Source of the DNA: Heliocybe sulcata
Lineage: Eukaryota > Basidiomycota > Agaricomycetes > Gloeophyllales > Gloeophyllaceae
Direction of reading: 5' to 3'
Length of the DNA: 64,000 nt
NCBI GenBank assembly: GCA_004369045.1
Contig: ML213504.1
Coordinates: 221,653-285,652, forward strand
Below are positions 22,668 through 34,547 of this stretch, in pieces. Numbering within the stretch: position 1 is the first letter of the stretch; each line of letters begins with the position of its first letter. The position numbers and the translations under genes were made by a program. The notes beneath the pieces were generated by a model. That model was not told the DNA's origin and did not search any database. It worked only from the letters and a program-made list of their open reading frames with translations.

Positions 22668-25409
22668 CTACTGCGTCTTTTTCGTCTCCGCGGGTTTCTG
22701 TTCGTCACTTGCATCCTCGGTGACCATCAACTGGCCGTACTCATTCACCCGCTTCGGATCAATTCGATAGATCCATCGCTACGCGCAAAATCAGCTGCAC
22801 TCTTGCCAATCGGCCAGAACACGCCTCACCTGATACAAGAAGACCAGGAAGACTAAATCATCCCGGAAACATGCCAGTCTATGCAAGACAGGCATCTTGA
22901 TGCAAAATCTAGAAGACACGATCAGTGTACACGCGGACCGAGGGTCTGTCGGACTTACGCGAAGAGATCATCTACCACGGTGGACAGCGTTTTGTAGATC
23001 ATAGCTTTCATGGGCATATGGGCCACACTCTGATCCTCACATGAGATACATACAAGTAACTGCTACAGCAGAGTCGTACCTTCAGTTTGTAGTTGATAAT
23101 CAACTGGGGAATGAGTTGCGCCTGATGACGCCGTCAATAAAGTAGACGGTCGAAGGGATTAATATGCTTACGAATCCGAACATATAGACAAACGACGTGA
23201 GAGTCGATATGACGAAGCTATACCACCCTCGATGCGACTCATAAAGCAAGGAGTAGACCGTGTATGCCGCAAGGAGAGGAATTGCGGCGTATGAGACATA
23301 GCGGTAGGCCAAGCGATCGTACCTGAACAAAGTAAGGCTTAAGAACTTAAGCCACGGATATCATCACTCACTCTTGTGTTTTCTTCTCGTCCTCACTCAG
23401 GACATGCTTATCTGATGACAGCAACCACTGTCAAAGAGTGATTACGGCCAGTGCAACCGATCAATTACCATGGATCTCAATGTTATAGGGCAAGATGGAT
23501 CCGGCTGGCGACGGGACCAGTTTGAAGTCAACGGCCTTGGTAATCTGGGCTCCTAAGCAGTTAGAATCACCACTGGCTGTCCGCGTAGGGTCATACATAC
23601 CTTCCATGCTTCAATCAGCAATCCCGTTCCCTGCCCGAATAGAATCATCCAACTAGTCTGCTCGTTGTTATCGACCAGGTAGAGAAGGATTATGAGCTGA
23701 ACAACGACGTTTGCCACGATCTAGAATGGCCATGTGAGCATCCAATACCATAGGTTGCTTGGACAACGTACCGTCCTGACAGACACGCCCACAAGCTCTT
23801 CCTTGTGCCGCCAGTGCGAGACATCATTCTTGAAAGCCAGCATCTCAAATCTATCCGGGTCAACGTTTCAACGACTCACCGACAAACGATGAAATATGGC
23901 TCACACAACATGCAGAAGGCTGACGATGCCCGTCAACGCCAGGAAATACGGGTTCGTCTCCACAAGCATCCTCTTCACCTCATCCAGTTCAGCACCGGCC
24001 CCGGCGCCTTGCTGCTTGGCTGCCTCGTTGAAGCCCTGCGTCATCGATGCGAAGAGTTGGAACTTGAAGTAGGACATTGGTTGGAAGACGATGTGTAGGG
24101 GCAATGTCGGCGTGGTGGTGTTGATTTCGACGTGCTGCGAACGTAGGTTCCAGAAGTCGTTCGGGAAAATGATGGGGCGGTAAAAGCCTTTTGTGCCCGT
24201 CTCGTCGCGCAGTCCGGGGACGAGGTACACATCTACAGAGATGGCGATAAGCATATATTGGATTGGAAGACTGATGCCTGCGACGTACATTCCCTCAGCA
24301 CAGGAGGAAGCTGGTTGTAAGGCAGCGTAGGCGCATCCGACACCAGAGCCACTGTCAAATCCTGCACAGAGTAATCACGGTGAACAGCCGTAAGATTCAA
24401 AACAGGTGGAGATCTACCGGATGCCAATGGGATACAATCAAGTCCTCTTCGGGCTGGAAAGGGTTCAGATTGCTAGACGATACCTAGAAAACGTAGACCC
24501 TGACCTGTGCATCTTCCTGTGGCTCCTCTTCATCAGCGGAAAGTAGATTTCTCTGCTTCTTGACCTTCGTTTTTGGCATGTAGCGCGTAAGCACTGCCGG
24601 GCCATCGATCTTCAGTCGAATGGATACGAGATGCGAACCAATGCTTACGCTTTCTGACATGATGAACAGAAGCGGGATCGAAGTGCGCATCTGAGGGATC
24701 CGGGCTTCTACCCTGCTTGACTAGGAACACGTCTGCCCACATCGACCCATTTTGTTGGACGGACTGTCCCCGTTCAACATGCCGCCAGAGAATCGAAGCA
24801 TCATAACTCACCATGGGCAGGTTCACATCAAAATCAACCGTTCTAGTCTCCTTCCAGTCACCAAATGTGATATTATCCCAAACGAACTTCGGCAGGCCTT
24901 CATCATGGTCCTTTCTGTACCCCGATGTCCACTTGCCAGAGAACACGTCACCGGTCGGGGTTGTTGAGAGGTAGACGTGCATAGAGATTGTTGAGCCAAG
25001 GGGCCATGAAGGGTCCAGGTACGCTTGCACAGGGGGAAGATGGAATGGCGAGACCTGCTGAGCGGGTGTCTGTGGGACACTACCAGGACTGGGTGCGCTT
25101 CCAGGGATGACGGCCGACGGTGTCGGCGGACTGGCTGGAGGTGCGACTCGAGATGCAAGGAACTTCGTCGCTTTAGTTCATTTCCAATAAGCATCCTCAC
25201 AGCGACCAACAACAATGTCCGTACCGAGCTGCGATATAGCCCATACTATGAAGATTTGCTAATTCCGCAATGAGTGTATAGTCTATGTCTGAGTGGTCTG
25301 TTCTTACCTGCGCTATCCCGAGGTACCTGCGCCAAGCTGGTTCCTGTTCAGTGTTGGCAGCTGGCCTTGCCGCCGTCGCCGAAGGTCGCCCTTGAGCCGG
25401 GGCGGACAT
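22668..25409 (-). CDS. CLPTM1-family multi-pass membrane protein
   Basis: Relative of human CLPTM1/CLPTM1L. Family members are multi-pass proteins of the ER or plasma membrane; CLPTM1L has been reported as a lipid scramblase. ATG at 25409 was chosen because MSAPAQGRPSATAARPAAN looks like a family-type N-terminus; 25448 is an upstream in-frame alternative. The lumenal part contains QAYLDPSWPLGSTISMHVYL, FVWDNITFGDWKETR, ASILWRHVERGQSVQQNGS and LTRYMPKTKVKKQRNLL. Then come LDLTVALVSDAPTLPYNQLP-type sequence and FPNDFWNLRSQHVEINTT. The C-terminal membrane region includes MILFGQGTGLLIEAWKITK and FGFAQLIPQLIINYKLKSV, followed by FLYQRWIYRIDPKRVNEYG. The stop is at 22668-22670. About a dozen introns; not all boundaries were checked. 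Confidence 0.9.
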
Positions 25410-26608
25410 CGTAGAGGAGGTTGCCGAAGACGCGTTCAAGGGGCGCACACCTTGTTTGATCTCGGCCTTTTCGATGTACTGCCACGAATACTTCTCGACG
25501 TGTCTTACGCCCAGTTCCCTCGTACATTCCGAGTCTGAACAAGTATCATACCCGACGCTAGGTTACTCAATTTCGGTCGCAGTAAATTCGGAGGCCGCGA
25601 ATTCAGACGGGCATAACACAGTTATGTTTGTATGTACTTTCTTGCTGCGACGCCCACCCGCTTGCTGAAATACCATCTAGGTCTTTCAATGAGCCCGACA
25701 TGGGCAGTATGCTGGATCATGGCCTCATGTTTTATAGGCAGAGCTGGAATACCGCGATCGCACTTCAACTAAGACCAGTGTCGCCGCATGGACATCCTGA
25801 GCACCTCTAATGCATGCCATGATCATCTGGAATCTGCATATTATGCGTACCCCTTCATTATGACTGCCCCTAGATACCCGAAGGACTGCCTCTTGCGACG
25901 TCCTTTTCTGAATCTCTGGAGCTTCCTGTTCTACTTTGCTTCTACTCCGTGAAAACTTGAGAATCTTGTCCCGTACTAGTGCATGGCTATAAGCGTCCTC
26001 GGTATTACTTTGGTCGTCGCTATAGGAATCCAAAGTCGCTCTTCGCCTTAATCTTTGGACGTCAAGCTTTCCGTACGGAACGGAGACATCCCGATTATGC
26101 TGACAGTGAGGGGCGTCGCGTCATGGGCGTCGCGTCATGGATTCGGGACTCATATATCGATATCAGTACCGAGGGACCATTACAACTCGCTTTTCAAATA
26201 TCGGTTCGACTGAAGATGAAATCTGAATATGGCAATTTATGATGTGGACCATCCATCAGTTTCTGATAGCCGTTGCTCTTCCGACTGATTATGGCTTCGA
26301 GAAGGTCCAATGAGGAGGCGAAGAGCTCGCAAATGCAAGGTTACAGCGGGACATATCGAGGTACGCCCCTTGGCCTGGGTACCAATGGACTCCGGTGGTG
26401 CTGATACACGGGGGCCCGTTAGGCACTATAGTAGGACCTTGATGTCTGCTTACAATGCTAGTAGCCGCGGACCCGGTAGGCATCGCGAATCAAGTGCTCC
26501 CGGGCTTGCCTGGTTTCCGGTATCTTCTCTTTTAAGACGCATCCCCCGGTCCCGACAGCGTGCAGCCTGGCGCCCTCGCTGCTTAGACACCAACCCGTTT
26601 ACCCCAAC
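25410..26608. promoter_or_regulatory. Divergent intergenic region between CLPTM1-family and GMC oxidase genes
   Basis: About 1.2 kb between divergent start codons. It must hold both promoters. It contains an exact 14-bp tandem duplication, GGGCGTCGCGTCAT, at 26111-26124 and 26125-26138. A pyrimidine-rich tract precedes the GMC ATG (26520-26600). Frames longer than 60 codons here have no recognisable similarity. Confidence 0.35.
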
Positions 26609-28863
26609 ATGCCCTCCTTTATTTCATCGTCGCTCTTTGTCTCCTTATATTTGATTACTTTCGCTTCTGCCGCCACTTACACCGACCCCAGTCAGCTACC
26701 AAGCAAAAGCTATGACTATATCATTGTCGGAGGTGAGTGCAGATCTCTTCATGTATTCAAAGCTTGGCAAACTCAATCTGCCTAGCTGGTACTGCTGGAA
26801 ATGTTATCGCCAATCGCCTCACTGAGAATCCTCAGTCGCAAGTTCTGGTCATAGAAGCCGGTGCTGCGTGAGTACTGACCCATGATACGTGTCATCGCAT
26901 CTCCTGAGATTGGCATTTCCGCCTTCAGACGAGATGGAAATCCGTATCTGGATATGCCTCTGCTGGCGCCTGAGCTCAGTCCAAACACATCATACACCTG
27001 GAATTATACCACGGTCCCTCAGCCAGGTCTCAATAGCCGCGAAATCCCTTATCCCCGAGGTCGACTAGTAGGAGGAACCAGTTCCATCAGTGAGTTCGCT
27101 TTTATTCAACCTTTCAACAATGTCGCGGCCCAAGAGGACAATACTTATGTCGCGAGCAGACTGGCTCTTCTGGACACGTGGGTCCTCTGACGACTTCAAT
27201 CGTTATGCGTCGGTAACCGGGGATCCGGGTTGGTCATGGCTCGGGCTGATGCCTTACATGTATAAAGTACGTCACGCGCCACCACCTTCACTGCCTGCAA
27301 CGACTTAGACTTGATGCAGAACGAGAAACTCACGCCCCCAGCTGATGGGCATGACACGACTGGCCAGATTAATCCAGCTTTGCACGGAAAGAATGGGCCT
27401 CTGGATATTAGTGTCTACGGATACGCGCGAGAGCTGGACGATAAAGTGATGCAGACGACAAAGGAGCTCTCATCGGAGTTTCCTTACAACAGTGACACGA
27501 ACTCTGGCAACCCTCTGGGCGTCGGTACGTTCTTCTATCCTTAGCCCATGGCATGCCATAGTTAAAAGCGGATGTTGGAAAGGCTACCTGCAATCCTCCA
27601 TTGGTGGCGGTACACGTAGCAGCTCGGCTAGCGCGTACCTCGAACCTGTGCTGACCCGGACCAACCTCGATGTGCTCCTTCAAACGACCGTCACGAAAGT
27701 CTATCAGACCGGCAACAATGGCGACACTCCCATTTTCCGCGGCGTCCAGTTCGCCCAGTCCTCATCGGGACCCTCTTACGCCCTTAACGCCACTAAGGAA
27801 GTTATCCTCTCTGCTGGATCCATCAATACCCCTCAGATTCTTATGCTCTCCGGTATCGGTGATGCCAACGCACTCCAATCTCTTGGTATCAAGCCCGTGC
27901 TTGACCTTCCCGATGTTGGCAGAAACCTCTCAGACCATCCCCTGCTCTCGAATATTTTCGCAGTTAATTCCAACAATACGTTCGACGTTATCTTCGAGGA
28001 TAGTACCGTCGCAAATGCTGACGCTGCTCAGTGGGCGGAAAATAAGACTGGCTTGTTCGTGGATGCCCTGGCGAACCAGCTTGGATGGTTCAGGCTGCCG
28101 AAGACTTCGCCCATTTTTCAGCAGGCAGAAGATCCTACTGCCGGCTCGAAGTCTCCGCACTACGAAATAATCATCATCGTGAGTTCACTATCCGCACAGA
28201 CATTGCTCTCGCGGTCTGAGCACTAATTCTTAATCAGGACGGATGGGCTTCGATCGCAGATCCCCACCCTGGTACCGGCCACTGGATGACACTCGTCACT
28301 AACTTGATCTCCCCTACCTCCCGCGGCTCCGTCACCCTCGCATCCACCGATCCTTTCGCTTCTCCCGTCATTGACCCCGGCCTGCTTAATTCTGACTTTG
28401 ACATTTACACCATGAAAGAGGCCATCAAGGCTGCACAGCGGTTCTCCAACGGATCGGCTTTTAATGGATTTGTTGAGTCTCCGTTTCCACCTTTGGCCAA
28501 CGCTACCGACGACGCTTCGCTGGAGCAGTACGCTAGAGAGCATACGACGACTGTCTGGCATCCGACCGGTACGACTGCGATGTCGGCATGTGATGCTGAC
28601 TACGGTGTGGTGGACCCCGATCTGAATGTCAAGGGTACCATGGGCCTCCGGATCGTGGATGCTGGGATCTTCGTGAGTTCCTTCGCATGTCTATAACGTC
28701 TGTACCCGAAGCTCACCCGTGCCACCCTTAGCCATACATTCCAGGAGCACACCCTCAAGCGCCGTTGTACATGATGGCGGAGAGGGCTGCAGACCTGATC
28801 AAGGCTGGCACCCAGTCGTGCTACTGGTACGATCGTCTCTTCTGGTGGCTGCCCCACTGGTGA
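26609..28863 (+). CDS. Secreted GMC oxidoreductase, aryl-alcohol oxidase-like (AA3)
   Basis: FAD enzyme of the glucose-methanol-choline family. Basidiomycete aryl-alcohol oxidases make H2O2 for peroxidases during lignocellulose decay. Eight exons join in frame to 613 residues. The signal peptide is about residues 1-21 (SSSLFVSLYLITFASAA). The ADP-binding motif is DYIIVGAGTAGNVIANRL, then VLVIEAGA. GMC signature 1 lies at PYPRGRLVGGTSSINW. The second GMC signature is ILSAGSINTPQILMLSGIG. The catalytic His pair sits in TVWHPTGTTAMSACDADYGV and PYIPGAHPQAPLYMMAERA. Several N-glycosylation sequons are present. After the usual C-terminal helix it carries an extra tail SCYWYDRLFWWLPHW. Which alcohol it uses cannot be told. 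Confidence 0.92.
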
Positions 28864-29330
28864 TGATAAGGTCCTTTAGAACCTTGGGCTTCGCGATTTC
28901 CTGCGTTTGGCGCACACCTTCATACGGACAATCATGGACATGTATTTTGGGCTTTTTTTGTCATTGTTGTCTGCACGCTATTTACGCAGGACCCTCAGCT
29001 ATATTGGGTATCTACGCGCTCTGTAAATCTCAGTAGGAACATCATTGTCAGTCGTCCTTGCGAGAGTTTTCTGACTTCTGTCTTTATACCCGGAACTCCG
29101 TCAGCAGGGGTCCTACGGATTCGCCTACAAGACCGTGTGGCTGTGGGTTGTCGGAGGACCCGAGGAAGGCCTGCTTAGGGGGCGGTTCCTTTCGGGCGAT
29201 GCCAGTTCTTCTGGCGTTGTCCACTGACCTCTTACTTGCCCTAGGGTTAGGGTCTCGGTCTGGCCGTACAGGTGGCCGAGGTACCGACACGGACAGAGTG
29301 CTGGCGCGCAGCGGGCTGCGGAGCGGTCGA
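28864..29330. other. Intergenic, 3' of the GMC oxidase gene
   Basis: About 470 bp leading up to the inserted transposon. The first part is T-rich (GGGCTTTTTTTGTC near 28948) and probably holds the GMC 3' UTR. The rest is GC-rich and has frames on both strands without recognisable content. Confidence 0.35.
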
Positions 29331-29352
29331 CACAGCGGGAGTTGCACCATTT
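29331..29352 (+). repeat. Left terminal inverted repeat of the AT-rich element
   Basis: The 22 bases here are the exact reverse complement of 30112-30133. They are preceded by the CGA target-site duplicate at 29328-29330. Confidence 0.9.
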
Positions 29353-30111
29353 CGGACGTTACGATATGTTAGTTGAAATGGAAATTAAATCTATTTAACT
29401 TTGTAATTGATTCCGTAACCTGCAAAACTTATTATTTTCAAAATCCTTCATAGCTCCCTACATATATTATCTATTGTAATTCCTTTGGCAAGATTGTATA
29501 GAAGAGATAAAAATGCCATGCATAATGCCAATAATATATCTTCCTCTGCAATCAATTTAGGACATGACAAAATTTGGGATTTTGGGAGTTCCCTAAATGT
29601 TACTCGATAGATCTTTTTACGTGGACAATAATTCAATAAATACTACAAGATACATAATATCAGCTGCAAACACTGCCCGAAATGGTTATAAAAATTATAT
29701 ATTCCGCAACCTTGCGAAAGGTATTGGCCCAGCCGGGAAATACCTTTAGACGTTCGGCTATAGCTTTACTTCCGGTATTAGCTTTCAGATCAGTGCAAAT
29801 ATATTTCTATATTTTAGTTTTATCTTCCTTTTTTGATGTTGTGAAATATGATCTTTTTTACCGCACATTCTTGTTCCCTCAATGTTAGGTTCGTCAATCC
29901 TCCCCCAGCATGGGCCCAATGTGATATTTTGCAAGACATATTGATATTATCAAAATATCGCATATTGGATGTCACTACAATGTTGTATCTAATAAAATAA
30001 ATTGCTATACATCTGCATCACCTTGTCAGTAATTATATCGGCTGCTGTCAAAAGCTAATCCTATATATTTACCAGGTGTAATCTATTTCGACCAACATAT
30101 TGCAACACTCA

Positions 30112-30133
30112 AAATGGTGCAACTCCCGCTGTG
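30112..30133 (-). repeat. Right terminal inverted repeat of the AT-rich element
   Basis: Exact 22-base inverted match to 29331-29352. It is followed by CGA at 30134-30136. Confidence 0.9.
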
Positions 30134-30836
30134 CGATATAGAAGAGTTAAGAGACCATCACCCATCGTTGGCAGAGCAGGCTCTGTGTATGATACAAAGG
30201 CCTCTTATAATTCCGTAGCACGGAAGCCAAGAATATCACAGCAAGACGACCCCGGGAAGGCTCCAATGAAAGGCTTGTCACTAATCTTAGCGTTGTTTCA
30301 GCCAACGGGTCAGTGTTGAACAATACGAACGATGATTGAGTATACATACCCAACGCACAAACAAAAGTCTAGGACAGAAGCTACGGTGGATAACAGCTAA
30401 AAGAGGTACCACACTGTCTTCGAGTTGTCTCGCCACCGCCATCACTGCGGATCCTGTTGAAATGCGACTTCCCAACGATCACCGAGAATCCAGAGGTGCA
30501 GCGCTCAGCGACGGCCTTCGAAAACCGCTACGCGTGAGGGTTGCACATAGTCATCTGCAAACGAGAACCATGGGCGTTTCGGCGTTATAGCACAGGCGTG
30601 AGCTCGCGAAAGCAATGCAGAGTACGGCCATCATGGCTGTTAGTGTGTATAAGAAGGGCACTATTGAAATTCGGTGGTCGGGGTCCTCCGCTGGCGAACA
30701 GCCCCGTTTCCAGCTGTCCTAAATACAGCTACCAGTGCTCGCCTGCAGTCCTCAACGCCCTTCTCTCGACGGCCAGGCGTCGTCTTCAGCATCGTTCAGG
30801 GTATTGCCTAAGACACTAACGACCCTATCAGACACC
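30134..30836. promoter_or_regulatory. Upstream region of the chitin synthase gene
   Basis: About 700 bp between the transposon end and the chitin synthase ATG. It is expected to hold the chitin synthase promoter and 5' UTR. I see no other gene. The transposon therefore sits at the far edge of the promoter region. Confidence 0.35.
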
Positions 30837-33800
30837 ATGGCTCAGGACCGCCCACCTTTGCGCCCCACAGCATCCGCGACGAGCTTGGGCAGCGACTACG
30901 GTGATCCTTTCGCTGACAGACCACGTCACATCCAGCTGCAGGACCCTATGCCACGGCCTTTCGAGAGTACTACCACTCTTCCTCATGAGTTTGGAGCTCG
31001 AGGCGCTGAGCCCTTCGATGACGAAGAGGAGAAGCTGCCACTCACTGGTGGCCAGCCATTCTCGGGCGGTTTCTACCCGTGAGTATCTAAGTTTTCCGAA
31101 CAACTTGCGACAATTGCTGCAGGATAGCTTGTGCATGCCTTTGAAGAGGAACCAGTCGAAAACATGGAACTAATATCCTGCTCGTACAGACCGGTAGACC
31201 CGAGTGCCTACGGCGATCCATATTCCCGCCCTATGTCCACAGTCTCGGCCAGCTCGAATGGCGTCGAGTCCAGCTGGAGGCGCCGTCAGACTATCAAACG
31301 TGGTGTGACACGTAAAGTCAAACTCACGAACGGTAACTTCGTTGCGGAGTACCCGGTACCCACGCCCGTCTTCAGCGCTGTTGAAGCCAAATGGTCGCAA
31401 ACCAAGACTACCGAGTTCACGTGGGTTCTTCTTGTGTCCAAGTAGTAGAGAATGCTGATGTATCAATTAGACACATGCGCTACACTGCTGCAACCTGCGA
31501 CCCAGACGACTTCAGCGAAGCGAATGGCTGGTCTCTGCGAACTAAGATGTACAACCGTCAGACTGAACTCCTCATCGCGGTCACGTCCTACAACGAGGAC
31601 AAGCAGCTCTACGCCCGTACCTTGCACGGCGTCATGTTGAATATACGTGACATCTGCAAGACGAAACAGTCCAAGTATTGGCGTCGCACCGCGGAGGAGG
31701 GTGTCCCTGGTTGGCAAAAAATTACGGTTGCTTTGATCGTTGATGGTTTGGAGTCCATGGACAAGAGCGTCTTGGACATCTTGGCTACGGTCGGCGTCTA
31801 TCAGGACGGTATCATGAAGAAGCAGGTCGATGGCAAAGATGTTGTTGGCCACATCTTCGAGGTACGCTGCCGGTGCTGGACGCTGGGCCGGTGCTGACTT
31901 CGCGTTGCAGTACACTACGCAGCTCTCTGTCGACCCTTCACCGCAACTTGTTCTTCCTCATGGTGATGATCCCAATAACTTGGTGCCCGTGCAGATTATC
32001 TTCGTTCTCAAAGCCAAGAATCAAAAGAAGATCAATTCTCACCGATGGCTCTTCAACGCTATTGGGAAGATGCTTGAGGTATGTTTGCAACGCTAGATGT
32101 GCATGTATTGTCTAACGATTCTCTGACAGCCTGAGATCTGTGTCCTTATCGACGCAGGTACGAAGCCTGGCCACAAGTCTATCTACTACCTTTGGGAAGC
32201 ATTCTACAATGACAAGAACCTTGGCGGGTGCTGCGGTGAAATCCACGCTATGATTAAAGGTGGCAAGAAACTCTTGAACCCGCTCGTCGCGGCTCAAAAC
32301 TTCGAGTATAAAATGTCCAACATCTTGGGTACGTGCTCTTCCGTGTCCTTCGTCCCTGTGCATCTGCTTACCCCAAATGTCAGATAAACCTTTGGAGAGT
32401 AGTTTCGGTTACGTGTCTGTGCTTCCTGGTGCCTTCTCCGCCTACCGCTATCGTGCGATCCTCGGTCGCCCCCTCGAGCAGTACTTCCACGGAGACCACT
32501 CGCTGGCTGACCGTCTTGGGGCCAAGGGTATTTATGGAATGGACATCTTCACAAAGAACATGTTCTTGGCAGAGGATCGTATCCTGTGTTTCGAGCTCGT
32601 GGCGAAGCAGGGCGATCGGTGGACGCTTACCTACGTGAAGCCGAGCAAGGCTGAGACGGATGTGCCCGAGAGTGCGGTCGAGTTGATCGGGCAGCGTCGG
32701 CGGTGGCTGAATGGTTCTTTCGCTGCGTCGGTTGTAGGTGCCCCTGCTTTGATGGTGGACTCCCGGTCGCTCAGGTGTTGCTTCTAGTATGCCCTTGTGC
32801 ACTTCTTCAAGTTGTACAGGTCTGGTCATGGTATTATCCGGATGTTCTTCCTGCACGTTCAGGCTCTAGTGAGTTCATCGATCCATCACGTCTGACTCTC
32901 CCTAATGAATGACCGCTTGCTTCCCAGTACAACGTCGCATCCTTGGTCTTCTCGTGGTTCGCTCTGGCCAACCTTTGGCTGACGTTCAGTATCATTATCG
33001 AGTTGCTGCCCAACCAGCAGCCACCGGCGACTTCGATCAACATCTTCGGTACTGCGGAAATCGTGAGGGCATTCCATGTTCACGCAAGAGCTGCTGAGAC
33101 TAATGATATTCGGTTAGACGCACTGGGTGAATCAAGCGTTGAAATGGGTCTATCTCATCTTCTTGGCATTGCAATTCGTGCTGGCTCTCGGTAATCGGCC
33201 TAAGGGTGAACGAATGGCGTACACGCTCACATTATGGTTTGTGTTGTGAATTATTTCTTTAGACTAGATACTCACTGTTATGCAACAGTGTATATGCCGT
33301 CCTGTCTTTGTACTTGATTGTGTGCTCTTTCTGGTTGACGGGTCTCGCTCTGGCGGTACGTTGATTACAGTATAATGCCCTATGATGCTTCATACCCTTC
33401 CCAGGATATTCCCAAACAATTCAAGGGAGTCCCGACATCACAGATCCTGTCCACATTTTTGAAAGGTACCACTGGTGTGCTAGTAGCCGCGCTATTCTCC
33501 ACCTTTGGTATCTACTTCATCGCATCATTCTTATATGTGAGATTCCACATCTCTGCTGTGCGGGCGCGGTGTCTAAACTGTGGTTTTTAGAGGGATCCTT
33601 GGCATATGTTCTCGAGTATGCCGCAATATCTGCTGATAGCTCCCAGTTTCACCAACGTCCTCAACGTCTATGCCTTCTGTAATTTGCACGATGTAAGTGA
33701 GCTTGGATATGTGGGACCTGTTAGATGTTTACAAGTCTGCAGGTGTCATGGGGTACCAAAGGTAGCGACAAGGCCGATGTGCTGCCCGCGGTCAAGTCTG

Positions 33801-34252
33801 CGAAGGGCAAGGACGCCGATGCGCCTGTTGTTGAGGATACCACACGGGTGCAGGAGGACGTGGATGCTGTCTTCAAGGAGACGGTGACACGAGCCGTGAC
33901 GAAGGTTCAAATCAAAGAAGAAGTGGAGAAGCCCACTATGGATGATCAGAACAAGACCTTCCGTACGCGTCTTGTGGCCATGTGGATGCTGTCCAATGCT
34001 GTACTGGCTGTTGCGATTGAGAACCTCAATGGTCTGTCCAGCGGAAACGCTGCGACGGATGAGAAGACGCAGGAGAATAAGCAGCACATCTACTTCTCGG
34101 TGTTACTGTGGTCGACTTTCCTTTTGGCGCTCGTGCGTTTCATTGGGGTGAGTCTTCTACATTCTCCATGCCGAGATAACATTCCGATGATTGTGCAGTG
34201 CTTGTTCTACTGGTTCAAGCGCAATATGTTCCGATTCTGCAGGAGAAACTGA
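30837..34252 (+). CDS. CHS: Chitin synthase, division I (class I-III), GT2
   Basis: Polymerises UDP-GlcNAc into chitin at the plasma membrane. Fourteen exons join in frame to 891 residues. The N-terminal about 100 residues are disordered. The Chitin_synth_1N region begins at [20 protein letters not shown]. The GT2 core follows with [57 protein letters not shown] and the acceptor motif [17 protein letters not shown]. The catalytic [17 protein letters not shown] lies near 32691-32795. At least six membrane segments follow, including [17 protein letters not shown] and [32 protein letters not shown] and [16 protein letters not shown] are typical of classes I-III. A C-terminal pair of helices ends at [11 protein letters not shown]. 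The exact class needs a tree. Confidence 0.95.
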
Positions 34253-34547
34253 GCGTGGCTGGCGGTGTCTTTCTCTTCCTGATTCTTGCAATACGGACGC
34301 AATCCTACTCTATCTGCGATCATTAGTCTCTCCTCTTTTTGTCGCATAAGCAGACCTCCGCTCCTGCTTCGTTGTATATGCGCTATCGTCATGGACTCTG
34401 TAGGGTACGATACTGAATATGGGGAATGCGGATTCTTGCTTTGGATAATCGCTATATATTATACAGAAATGATGACGACGCTTCGTCAAGAATGCATGCT
34501 TGACTCGGGGCACACAAGCAACCACCATGCTTCGTAGCTCGTGAATG

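Larger units (their letters stand above)
29331..30133. mobile_element. AT-rich non-autonomous DNA transposon, CACTA/EnSpm-like by its ends
   Basis: An 803-bp element with perfect 22-bp terminal inverted repeats at 29331-29352 and 30112-30133; the first 18 bases are CACAGCGGGAGTTGCACC. A 3-bp direct repeat, CGA, flanks it (29328-29330 and 30134-30136), the expected target-site duplication. A 3-bp duplication with ends starting CAC fits the CACTA/EnSpm (CMC) superfamily, though these ends read CACAG rather than CACTA. Other 3-bp-TSD groups cannot be excluded. The interior is strikingly AT-rich against GC-rich flanks. Only short frames occur inside (29448-29636 minus, 29682-29888 plus), with no recognisable transposase. 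The perfect repeats suggest recent movement powered by another copy. Confidence 0.8.

Noticed and set aside
29239-29252. CCCTAGGGTTAGGG, telomere-like bases on both strands
   Set aside because: Only 14 bp with barely two units, so chance is likely; no longer array nearby.
29331-30133. AT-rich island as a possible nuclear copy of mitochondrial DNA
   Set aside because: Perfect inverted repeats and a 3-bp flanking duplication at its exact edges fit a transposon instead, and no mitochondrial gene is readable inside.
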